Shown here: positions 12,833 to 22,844 of the stretch, piece after piece
How positions within the stretch are numbered: the stretch's first letter is position 1
How the letters are laid out: each line of letters opens with the position of its first letter
Position numbers and translations under genes: made by a program
The notes under the pieces: model-generated
What the model was told of the DNA's origin: nothing
The model's database searches: none
The model's input: only the letters and a program-made list of their open reading frames with translations
DNA from: Bisporella sp. PMI_857
Taxonomy: Eukaryota; Ascomycota; Leotiomycetes; Helotiales; Helotiaceae
DNA: 64,000 bases
Assembly (NCBI GenBank): GCA_021307315.1
Contig: JAJSPD010000079.1
Location: 62,001-126,000 of the forward strand
Direction: 5' to 3'

Positions 12833-15236
12833 ATGACGCATCAACCTCACCAGCTCAGCATGGTCGTCGTCAAGGGCCATGACGGCCAAAAGCCCGCGAG
12901 TGGTATTCCAAGTGCAGACTTTGTTGACTCAAGTCTATTTTTTGAGTTCGGAGACAACAGATACGTTGCTTGGCCCGTTATTCCGGTAATAAAACTCATC
13001 CACGTCCAAAAAATTTTGCTTTCTGACATGCTCAGGAATTCACGCTGAACTACTTGACGGAGTATTCTTTCGTAACTGTTATTTGCCTCCCGCAAGACCA
13101 CCCAGTTGATGCAGATTGGCTAGAGGCCTACATCACCAAATCACTAAAATTGGATGATGTTCTGCATGAAAATTTCCTTCAAACAATCTTGCTTACCGGG
13201 CCAGGTACGGACGAGCTGCCAAATGGTCAAGATTTCAAACGACTATTAAAGTTTCATTCAAACGCGTGGGATATCGTTAAAATTCAAGGTATTGGCCCAC
13301 AACCCGGTCTATTGCCAGGTCCGTACATCGCCGTTGGAGAAGGGCTTTGGCAAGTGCTTCGTCTGTATGATGATATCCAAGGCGCCTTCTTAGCACCGGT
13401 GAGAAAGTCAATACATGGAAGGTATGTCCCTCGAATAAACTAACTCAACGGTGTGAGGCTAAACTTGTCCAGTCATTTCAGTCTCTTGAATGACGGGAAG
13501 CATGGCTGGGATTGTTGCTCATTAGCTGTACCCTCACGGTTGGCCTATTTCAACACGGAAAATTATCCTCTACAAGGTTACCGTGTCGCTTTGAAGGATG
13601 CATTTGACCTCGAAGGAGTGAAAACGTCTATGTGCAACCGTGCATATTTTGAATTGTACCCGCCAGCTGTATCCACTGCTTTATCACTTCACAACGTCAT
13701 AAGAAATGGAGCTTGGATTTTGGGAAAGACCAAGTTGAGCTCCTTCCTATCTAGAGAGGAAGCTTCTGAATCTGTCGATTTTCAAACTGCTTGGAATCCT
13801 CGCGGCGATGGTTACCAGGGACCAGGTGGTAGCGGCAGTGGTAGCGCTGCGGCCGTCGCTGCTTATGACTGGGTAGATATAGGAATTGGAACTGACAGTC
13901 TGTCGCCATCTATTGATTCCATTCTAGGGCTAACTTTACTGATTCGACTAATTAGCTAATGGCAGTATTCGACGGCCAGCTCAGTGTAATGGAATATTTG
14001 GCCTCCGGCCAAGTAGAGGAGTATTTTCGTCAGAAGGCCTCTTTACCGTTTTCAAGTAAGTTTTAAGTATTTCAAGCCAAGCTTTTGATCACTGAAGATT
14101 CTAGACACTTCGACGTTCCAGGGATCTTTTCAAGAGACCTTGCAAAACTTTCAGACTTTGCAGACAAGTGGTACGGTAAGAAAAAACCTCGAACCAAGCA
14201 GAGTGTAAGCGAAAATAATTCTAGAGTCATGCATCTTCTAAGGTAACCACCCACCAGGATCTCCCAATGGCGATTGTTATCCCTATTGATCTCTTCCCAC
14301 CAAACGACAATCTTCAAAAGAGATTGGTTCTAGGACTAGTCGAAGATCTCGAAGATCACCTCAAAATTGAAGCTCAAAGGATCAGTATCAGTGACCTCTG
14401 GAATAAGCAGCCTCCGCAAGCAGCGGATGGTCAGAGTCTACACGAATACTTGAAAGAGGTATGTTGATCCTACTGGAAATGCTCCTTCTAACAATTATTT
14501 AGGTTGGTGCTAGTACTTTCTTATACGAGAATTACCATAGCACGGCAGGATTCAGAGATGATTACCTGAAGAAATTTGGTCGAACGCCATTCTCAAGCCC
14601 ATTCGTGAGGTGGAGATGGTAGGTGCATCTTCATATTTCAATTCATAACTAATCCCTTTCCACAGGAAAATTGGCAAGCAATTTACCGCTGAACAGTATG
14701 AGGAAGGCATGCGGCGAATGAAGGTGTACGAAGAGTGGTTCCTAAAGATTGTGATGCGAGTTGGCACAGCAAACACCTTAGTTGTTATGCAAAGTGAAGA
14801 CGTCCAACCGAACTACCGCGATGACCCTCCACCGTAATTACCGCACTCTATACTTGTGTATACCACTGACACCCCTCTAGCCAGTACTACGTCCAACCCG
14901 CTTGGCACCAATGGTGGCTCTCATCGATTCTCGGCGCACCTGAAATAGTTGTTCCAGGTTTGTCTTTCCTTGAACGTGGATGAAAAGATTTCCTAACACG
15001 AGAAGTTGGGCAAATCCCGTATGAATCTAGGATCAGTAACCAGATCGAATATCTTCCTGTCACGGCATCAATTATGAGTCAGCCAGGTATACAATTTTTG
15101 TGATCGTAACAACGCCACAACTAATAGCAAGACAGAGACGGACATGACTCTAGTTCAATTTACGCAAGCATTTATGAAAGATGTCGGAAGACCTCTAGTG
15201 GTTAATTCTGGCAAGACTATGTTTCCTCCAGAGTGA
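12833..15236 (+). CDS. Amidase-signature family protein, PKS neighbour
   Basis: Expected to hydrolyse, or transfer to, an amide bond through a Ser-Ser-Lys triad. Eleven exons join in frame: 12833-12985, 13036-13421, 13473-13897, 13956-14055, 14105-14204, 14258-14458, 14503-14618, 14666-14833, 14881-14957, 15003-15086, 15136-15236; total 1911 nt, 636 aa. Catalytic residues sit at the expected spacing: Lys221 (ALKDAFDLEG), cis-Ser300 (GGSGSGS, usually GGSSSGS) and nucleophile Ser325 (NGSIRRP). The C-terminal part has LGAPEIVVP and a V..QIPYESR segment typical of the fold. The first 190 or so residues precede the amidase domain and form an N-terminal extension like that of several fungal amidases; its function is not known to me. 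Same strand as the PKS, 1.6 kb downstream, so it may tailor or release the product (inference). What looks like a frame break near 14205 resolves as a 53-nt intron. Confidence 0.88.
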
Positions 15237-15434
15237 AGCTGCATTAAGCAAGATTTTACGGTTCGCGGTGCGTTGGAGTTTTTTTCTATTCATCAATTTG
15301 GAACATGGACAGCTTCGTGCTCGGGGCAGTTACTAGGTACATCGAAAACTCAGGGAATTGCCTACAAAAACAAGAAAAATATACTTTGTTCTTTGCATTT
15401 GCCCCTTTAGATGGAGATAAGCAGATAAGTGCAT

Positions 15435-16490
15435 TTAGACATTGTATCCGAGTTTCTTCCGACTGAAGTTTATTCGCGCCAGTGAACTGCAAGCAACTCG
15501 AAAATAACCAAAATTAAAATATAGTACAAACGGTGAGGCCATGTAGGTAGGCGCTACTAAAACGATCCATAACCAAATGCTCAGTTTACCCTGGCCAAAT
15601 TGAACAAAGTTCATACCAAACACAGAAGTGCTACGTGATGCTGGGATGAAGAAAAAGGCCAGTAAGGTTAGCTTTGCAACCCATTCGGCCTGTCGAATTT
15701 CTGACCTAGATTCTGCGACAAGAGCATTGTTTCCAGCAACATCCATGCCTCGATCACAAGATCTTGACAGAGTCTAAGCACGTTCGAGCAAATAATCGTA
15801 ATATCTGAGCAGCATATCTCGTGATGCTCTGACCTTTGGCATACACATCAGACTCTTCTTCAGTGGCCCTCGGCCACTTTGGGCCTCCAGGGTGGTCAAT
15901 AGAGGCTCTGATTTCTTTCAATCACCTCAAGTGTTCATCGAGTGCTTTCTTGCTGCACCAAAGGTTCGAAAGCATTGAGCTGCTGGCAGTTGTCTGAGAC
16001 GAAGTATTATTATTCTCTGCGTCTAGTAGGCTGGTCGTCTCAAAGACGATCTTTCCTTCGACTAAATTCAAGAATTGAGCTTCCGATATTGCTGCAAACG
16101 TGAAAAGCTCACTGAGCGCGTAAAAGGCATCAATTTTTGCGGATTTCTCATCCATAAATCTGCTGTAGTGTGCATGGATAGAGAAAGCAAGTTGGGGATA
16201 CTTAGGTTAACTTCCTTCCACCAATGGATCACGGTCACGCTGAACTTGCCGTGGCGCCATGTAAGGCGTCTTGAGGGCAATAGCAGATCGATGAAGAATT
16301 GTTGGGATGACAAGGGTTTTCCGCGATTGGGAACTTTGTTTTCAAGAAGACCACGGCCCTACTGGCCCTTAGCTGAGATCATTGCCATGATCAAGCCAGG
16401 CAAAACCGTACGGCAATCACCGCCGTCGGAAAGTAATAGGAGTAATATGTTGACTTTGTCAGGAATTGGCTTACGTAATAGGCCAAGAAA
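15435..16490 (-). pseudogene. CorA-like Mg2+ transporter family pseudogene
   Basis: Fungal CorA-like membrane protein relic. The 3' part (15746-15435) reads through two hydrophobic helices, with the family hallmark GMNF between them (AFFFIPASRSTSVFGMNF, then LSIWLWIVLVAPTY). Upstream, in changing frames, are CDRGMDVAGNNA, HPGGPKWPRATEE, FYALSELFTFAAISEAQFLNLV, FSVTVIHWWKEV, FFIDLLLPSRR and ILLLLSDGGDCRTVL. In-frame stops occur at 16359-16361 (TAG), 15922-15924 (TGA) and 15774-15776 (TAG), and at least two frame changes lack splice sites. Each stop could come from a C-to-T change (CAG or CGA), compatible with RIP-like or ordinary decay. The gene is surely dead; the family call is strong because of GMNF plus flanking helices. 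Confidence 0.8.
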
Positions 16491-16500
16491 CTAGAAATCT

Positions 16501-17987
16501 CTTATATGTCTACAACGTAGATACAGAACATACAATACAAGCACACAACAACCCGTATTCTATCGACGTGATACCACTATTAATCTTATATTTCTGACAG
16601 ACTTACCAATCCAACTCTTCTCAAATTCGTTAACGCAGATGGAAATATCCTGCTCCAAGGTGGAATGACTATTATTGCGAACTACAAATGAGCGAACAAT
16701 GGAACCACCAGTTTTGACGCTGATCCCTTTTTAAGATGCTTGTAATACTACTTCATTTCGTCTTCAGCATCTTTCCGCAACTGATCGACCTCCACTTGGC
16801 CGCTCTGGGGCTGTTCGCGACAAATTATGCATGTGATTCGCAACTGAACAATGTTGTTAGATGTTGACGGTAATGCTGGACGTGAAGTGCCTATCAGTTG
16901 GGGAATCGTGTAATACACGCTGTAGCGACATATACTATAGTAATAAAGCACACGCTACAATGATAGTATTAATGTAGTGTCACATAGGAAAGCACGGGCC
17001 TCTAGGTTGCCAAGCTCGCCAAGCATGCGGAACCCCTATTTTATAGTGAAGAGCTCCTTCTGAGCTCTCATACTCTCTAGACAACAATATCATCACGATA
17101 TCTCTGCGCACGCGTCCTTAGCATACAAAGCTCATATGTGAAGCTAGTTTGTAACATGTAGTTTGTATTGCTACAAAGTATATTGCATATTATATTGCTA
17201 TAAAGTATACTGTATTACTACAGTATATCGTTACAGCGTATATCGGAACAGCGCATGTGTTATTTCAGCGCAACAAAATAGTAATGGTATATGAGATATA
17301 TTTAATGTTTTTTATATGTCATCGTTTTGTCAATAGGTATCTGAAATACTGTTTTGTGCCAAGAGACAAAGGGTAGTATATGAGATATTCGTAAAAAAAA
17401 GTATGGTATATGGGAAATATGGTCACTTTTTTGTGGTATATGAGATATTTGCAAATCGTAGTATTCGGTTTCCTATTAATATATTCGCTCCCTATGTATT
17501 TACTCTGGCACCGGGCAGCTAATATTCCACAAGGGAGCCATCACTCGAGCCTTAATCCCGTTCATATCCACTCCAATTGTAGTAACTGAAATATCTTGAT
17601 GCCGCGGATGCCTAGTATTAGAGTGGCTGCAACGCTCGGGGCAACATTTATCCGACCAATAAATAGACTTGGCCGTTTCACAGATGGCTTGCGATAAGGC
17701 TGTCGGGAAGGCAGACTAAGAATTCTCTCAAAACTTCACAACGACTCTCTGTCTCTCCTATAAAGTAAACCTCCAGAAGCTTCCGATAAACTTCGTGTTT
17801 CTGATCTCGACTCGAATGCTCCTCATATTTGAAGGCGAACATTCATCAAGCAGCAACACGAAAGAGACTGGCGGCACATGTATCGGCACATCACTGCGCT
17901 AGGCTCTGCCGGAAAGATGATAAGGCTATCTTTAATTCACGAATGTAATGCGACTTCTTTGCTGATTGTATCTAGGTGATACTGGGA
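16501..17987. other. AT-rich intergenic region
   Basis: No gene recognised. From about 17150 to 17250 it has interspersed attgctacaaagtata/attactacagtata words, and from 17285 four copies of a GTATATGAGATAT motif (listed separately). Upstream of 17988 a tctag|G sequence could be a splice acceptor for a 5' exon of the membrane-protein gene. Confidence 0.5.
17285..17451 (+). repeat. Four spaced copies of a GGTATATGAGATAT motif
   Basis: Copies start near 17285, 17374, 17404 and 17434. The last three are exactly 30 bp apart, and the third reads GGTATATGGGAAATAT. The 30-bp spacing suggests a decayed minisatellite of 30-bp units. Confidence 0.6.
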
Positions 17988-18824
17988 ATGGGAAATATGT
18001 TAGGCATATCGGAGAGGATGGAAAGAATTGAATTCACGTCCATGGATCCAATTTTTGCTATTGATAATGGCGATGGGCATATGGTTTCGCCCACGAGCCG
18101 TAATCTCGAGCAAAGGCAGAAAATCCTTGCAAGCAGTTCCCTTATGCCTATGGCACGACCGGATGAATACCGAGAACAACCCCAAACTCACACAAGCGGC
18201 ACACCCATGCCTGTTGCCCGAGGGGACGAATACCGACGGCTGCTTCAAGCTTACACTTCTGAAGATGCAGAGACACTGCCTGGTCGGAGTCTTCTAGCGC
18301 AACGCGAACAAAAAAATGAGAAGCGATGGCTTATTATCAAAGTCACCATCAAATCGCTATCTCTGCTTCTGGTAGGGCTCATCGCCCTTATTAGCTATAC
18401 TACCCAAAAGCACGACCTAGGAACGGGCATGGGTATCTGTGCTCTAATATGGACTGCGGGCGTGGCCGTACACAGGATCTTTGGCTCGCCGTTAGTATTT
18501 GACTCTATAATACATGCTCTACCAGCTTTTATTGTGGGAGTCGCGCTTCTTTTGCTATTTGCAATATGGGTGAATGACTTGGCCACTGGGACGGGATTGT
18601 GTGCTATGATATGGACAGTTGCAGGAGGGGCACAATGGTTCTATCGCACAGTAATTCGAGAAAATCCTGTCGAAAGTCAACAACGGGACGAAACTGGATA
18701 CGATGGGCCGGCTGGGGTACGTCTCATTGATACCTTAAATATTGCTGAATCCTACATGAGTCCTGAGCCTGTGGTTTCACCGTGGGAGGAGCAACGGAGG
18801 GTATTGCATGATGTGTTGCGGTAG
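17988..18824 (+). CDS. Hypothetical four-helix membrane protein with internal duplications
   Basis: About 278 aa with no family recognised. The soluble N-terminal third (1-95) holds a tandem pair, MPMARPDEYREQPQTHTS followed by MPVARGDEYRRLLQAYTS. After a charged stretch (QREQKNEKR) come four hydrophobic segments in two matching halves: LSLLLVGLIALISYTT then DLGTGMGICALIWTAG, and FIVGVALLLLFAIWV then DLATGTGLCAMIWTVAGG. A hydrophilic tail of about 60 residues follows. So both soluble and membrane parts arose by tandem duplication. The first in-frame ATG is at 17988 (a second at 17997); a tctag|G acceptor at 17975 leaves open a spliced 5' exon. It probably sits in a membrane; the role is unknown. 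Confidence 0.6.
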   Translation: MGNMLGISERMERIEFTSMDPIFAIDNGDGHMVSPTSRNLEQRQKILASSSLMPMARPDEYREQPQTHTSGTPMPVARGDEYRRLLQAYTSEDAETLPGRSLLAQREQKNEKRWLIIKVTIKSLSLLLVGLIALISYTTQKHDLGTGMGICALIWTAGVAVHRIFGSPLVFDSIIHALPAFIVGVALLLLFAIWVNDLATGTGLCAMIWTVAGGAQWFYRTVIRENPVESQQRDETGYDGPAGVRLIDTLNIAESYMSPEPVVSPWEEQRRVLHDVLR

Positions 18825-19826
18825 TTATACATTATGGAAGCAACACCGATCGAAGTCAGACACGAAGAATGATAGAAAGACGTCACGACGAAGGAGGAGA
18901 GATATGAGGGAGCGAGTCACCAAGCTGGGAGTAGGGGAGCAAGAGTGAACGCCACTTGCAAGAAAATTTGCTGTATCCTCTTATGTCCATGATTAAAACT
19001 GCTTTATTGCTCTGCAGTAGGATAGCTCGGCGCATGGTGTGCCATAGAACTGATTTTATTGGTGGCCATAGTAGTACGAAGTGGCTAGGCTGCCTTGCCG
19101 ACGAGGCACCTCTTGAGAAGGCAGATTCGAAAGCACTGCCTCATCAACATCACAACACCTCTTTTTTTCCGCCTACAAGCAGATATTTCAAAACCTGTGA
19201 CACGTTTGCTTCCTCGATATGATTCACCACCAAGGGGCAACTTACAAATAACAGAACTGACCTGCTATTCATATTGGACGTTGCGGACACGGCCTGGTGG
19301 CGCAAAGCTCACAGGCCCGTGGTAAGTCTTTGTGGGGAACCATTACGTACAGAATCTATAGCTTACGATATTGGGTACTAAAGAATAGGTTATCGTTTAC
19401 GCAGTACAACATTAGTAGGAGTATGTACCTCTGATAGAAGCAACGGTAAGCTAGTACTTGTATTCCTTCAAGACGATGCCTTAGTATCATATAGCGACCT
19501 GGTACTAAAGATACAACCAAGGATTTTAACAATCTACTAGGCTTCACCTTTTAGTGAGATTCGGGTTTGTTTTGTCAAAAATGTCACGGGCATGCTCTTG
19601 AGGTCACATGATTACGAACTCACGAACCAAATATAGACTCGCTCTTACAGAGTAGAGTACTTCTTCTATTTCTTCTCTCTTTAGCTTTAGATCTTCAATA
19701 GATCTGCCTCTTACTCTCTTGATTATCCGTTAGACCCGTATAGACCACGGGTAAGGGTAACCACCAGGGGACTAATAGATTGAGTTCTCACAAAAAATGC
19801 TATTAACAGTCAATTATAAAGAGTCT
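18825..19826. other. Intergenic region, no gene recognised
   Basis: No coding signal supported. A tract at 19599-19780 contains ggtcacatgatt (related to the CACATGA core of repeat family 1), a pyrimidine-rich run near 19660-19685 and accacgggtaagggtaacc. It might be the remnant of a repeat end, but I cannot name it. Confidence 0.4.
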
Positions 19827-20010
19827 TTGATTGACATCAACACGAAGGACAGTGGCGGTCAGATGCCGCTGTCGCCGGCTGCTGGGTATAGGCACGAGGC
19901 TGTCGTCAAGTTGCTGTTTGAGAGTGGCCAGGTTGAAGTTGACTCAAAGGTTAGTAGCTGTTAAGTACAAGCACAAAGTCGTCGCTAAGCTGCTATATCA
20001 ATACATTGAT
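19827..20010 (+). pseudogene. Ankyrin-repeat relic
   Basis: One frame reads DINTKDSGGQMPLSPAAGY then HEAVVKLLFESGQVEVDSK, matching the ankyrin pattern D..G.TPL..AA..GHE.VVKLLLE.G.V.VD. A second repeat (KHKVVAKLLYQ) follows only after a frame change and a stop. No flanking exons are seen, so it is a fragment of a larger ankyrin gene. Confidence 0.7.
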
Positions 20011-20691
20011 TAATTATTCACTTCAAAGTCATATAGATACGTATGTATATATACCTCTGAGTGAGCTTTATATACTAGTTTAGTGAATTCGAAGATATAA
20101 TATAAGCTAGTCTAGAATATTCTAGAAGTATATACAGATACAGAATAGCTTAAGGTGAGGTGTTAGAAAAACCATCTGTTGCTCGCTAAAAACCTCGTAT
20201 AGCGTATACTCCTTGGTAAGATCCTTGTAAGTATCTCTGTCCAGTGAGCAAGGGCTGTCTTGATCTCGACTTCGCAACGCGACCTCACACAGAAGAGGAT
20301 TGCGTATGGCAAGAAGGCTCATCTACTACGGTACTCAAGAGGTGCTCAAGCTGCACGGCGATCCTAACCCCACCAAACCCCACTGATCTTTCGCGAACCC
20401 GCCTTGCCACCAGGACAAAAATAATTTGAGGACAAAAGAAGATAAAAGTGATTACAACACTGTCAAGCGCTCTCGTCTCTGTCTACGCGGTTTTCTTCGA
20501 AACTATTGATAAGTCTTTGAAAACCGGCACCGCCACTCTTTCTACTTAGAATGATGTCTCTACTAAAAGACTCATCGTCATAAACATCTCCCACTATGGC
20601 CCAAGGATATCGAGTTAAATTATCACAAGGGCGAGACGGAAATGAAAATGCCACTCGATAACACAAATAGTTTGCAGGTTTCGTAGATAAC

Positions 20692-21500
20692 TCATCCCAC
20701 TCTGCATACAGAAGTGAAGTCCCTTGTCAATATCCATATACAACGCCTCCCCAACCCAAAGCCAATCATTCCCCCTACACACCATATTGCACCCGGCATG
20801 AATATCTCGAACCTGCACCTACTGTTCTTTATCTCTTCCCTTTCTTTTTCCTTTTTCTCCGGTCCCACAGTAACATGCGGTCTATTGTCAACGCCCTTCC
20901 CCCAACGCGGTAGCCCCAGAATCCGCATCGCAAGATGAAAGCCTACGAATATCAACACCTGCGGGGTGTCGCAACGCCCCGCCACATACGCCAAACTGCG
21001 CTGATCCGTCGTGCCCTCCACATTTCCATGATGCTCACGCGGATTAAGTAGCTCGTTCAGCGCATCCAAAGGCCTCATCTCTCTCACTCCCATCATGCTT
21101 CGGCGGCGAATACGTGAAACCGGCCTCAACCTGTACATCTCCTCCAACCCCTTATGTAAATCTATAGACCAATTTCTCAACAGTCCAAGCCCGGGTCTGC
21201 CATGAGGGTGGCAGATGGTGGACCGAGATGCGAGACTCGGCCTTTAGGCGCAGCCGCAGCTTGCATTTTCAGTCGGTGGGCAGGGGCTCGTTGACGAGAT
21301 CGAGGAAGGTGGTGGATGAGGGAGTGTAGGTGCATACCAGGGGTGCGTTTGTAAGGGGAGGCGCAGGAATGGGGTTATATAGTGAGGCTTGTCGCCTGGG
21401 TGGAGGTTTGGGGTCGTCGAGGGGGACAGTGTAAGATACGCTGAATAAGAGTTAGTATTTCCCGACAAGGCAGGTAGTAGGATAGGCAAACAGTCAAAAT
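20692..21500 (-). CDS. Possible hypothetical protein, unresolved exons
   Basis: This GC-richer stretch has long open minus-strand frames: 21180-20692 carries MGVREMRPLDALNELLNP and GRCDTPQVLIFVGFHLAM, and the preceding 21500-21100 carries VSYTVPLDDPKPPPRRQ and VHHLPPSWQTRAWTVEKL in another frame. These look like exons of one gene, but I could not find a splice path that joins them, and no family is recognised. It may be an intact multi-exon gene, a relic, or chance open frames. The call is offered at low confidence because the composition stands out from the AT-rich surroundings. Confidence 0.25.
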
Positions 21501-21559
21501 TCCTAAATTCTTCTTTATTGCGTGCCCTTTTTCTCGGGCGCTCCCCGAAAAGCTACTCA

Positions 21560-22105
21560 TTCCTTAGCACCTCAACTCCCCGAGTTTTTCACTCGTGTCA
21601 AGACGGAGAAGACCTCAGCGGCTCTCTACAGGTTATTTTTTATGTTCGTGCCTCTGCATGCTTTGATTCTCCGTCTTCTCGATCAAGTCCTTATAAGGAG
21701 ACTGGAGGACAAATCGAACCCAGTGGTAGAACGAAAGCCAGTGGAGAGTTTGGCCCATTAGCTGAGCTGACCGGATTGAAGCTTCAGTTTCCGACAGACA
21801 TATTGCGAGAGCACAAATAAGCTGGTCAAAGAAATTCAATGCCCTGGTTTGCTTCGACAGATTACCAATACCAAAATTATTTCATAAGAAATTATCTGCT
21901 ATATATTGTTGAAATACAATAGCAAAAGAAATAACATATAAAGACCGACGAAAAGGACAATTCTACCCTGTCTCCACCACTTCGTCCACATTTCTGCTAC
22001 TTGATTCCATTTTTCAAGTAAACTCTTGTTATCGCGAGCTCTTCTGTTTCTAATTAAATTATATCATACTATAATAATAGCAGACTCACGAGAAGCAGCT
22101 TAGGC
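21560..22105. other. Intergenic region
   Basis: No gene seen. AT-rich from about 21880, with several short open frames on both strands and no motifs. Confidence 0.4.
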
Positions 22106-22844
22106 TTAAGCATTGAGATTCTGAGGTAGATTTTGGCCAAATTCTGTCGCACATCCGCTAGGAAGACTTTGCCTTTTTTTGCTTGGGCAAGTGCCTTTGA
22201 TAGGTGGACCTAGCTTGACAGTTGCACATCCTGTGACAGTTGGGAATACGACGCAGACGTGTCGTATGCTTAGACACTCAGAGGGGCCAGAGGGACCTGC
22301 GGCGGTGCTGCAGCGTAGTTGGTACTTGATCGCCGGCGTAGATGGGCTTTGAATAATATCCCCGTTGAAAGAGCTATCACAGCGAATGCCAACTAAAATT
22401 TATCTCTATGTAAGTTGGTTTTAGAAAATCAAATGCAGAGATTCATGTTCAAGATGTAATGTGGAGCATATGAAGACCCTACGAACCATTACTATCCTCT
22501 AGACCAATGCTCGTAGCAATGCTGAAGGAACAGCCCGCTTCGCCAACGCCGTTTCCAGAAGTTGTGAAGCTGAATGCCGTAATTTGGGTTATCGCGCGGG
22601 GGAGATGCTCGACTTGTCGAATCCGATGTCAGTTGAGAAACTTGCAGGTTTGGTACGATGTTGAGCCAAAAACTTACAAGCAGAGGGCCTGTGTTCGGAC
22701 AAGCTCGCTGTCGCTTCTATCAGTCCTGTATTAGATTGGAAATACTAGGATGTTTATCTTACTGGAGACCAATTCCGCTGGAAAAGGACTGGCACTGATA
22801 AAGCCCAAGCCAATTACGCTCAACAGAAGCCGTGTAAGGAGCAT
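22106..22844 (-). CDS. Small secreted cysteine-rich protein (effector-like), four exons
   Basis: Found only by joining exons 22844-22763, 22725-22678, 22612-22493 and 22392-22106 (minus). Every junction is GT-AG, all phases agree, and the sum is 537 nt: 178 aa plus stop. The N-terminus is a textbook signal peptide (M, then LLTRLLLSVIGLGFISAS, then PFPAELV). The mature part has eight cysteines, mostly in the C-terminal two thirds, within GEAGCSF, GIRCDSS, QLRCSTA, SECLS, HVCVVF, TGCATV, GTCPS and SGCATEF. There is no CC pair, so it is not a hydrophobin. Size, signal peptide and an even Cys number are those of apoplastic effectors or small secreted structural proteins. No family is recognised; it stands isolated in repeat-rich DNA. 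Confidence 0.62.

Noticed and set aside
14170..14260. Suspected frameshift in the amidase
   Set aside because: Donor 14205 and acceptor 14257 restore the frame and the family sequence.
16075..16494. 139-codon plus-strand frame
   Set aside because: It is the opposite strand of the CorA pseudogene, which has the recognisable protein motifs.
22507..22734. 75-codon plus-strand frame
   Set aside because: Shadow of the spliced minus-strand secreted-protein gene.
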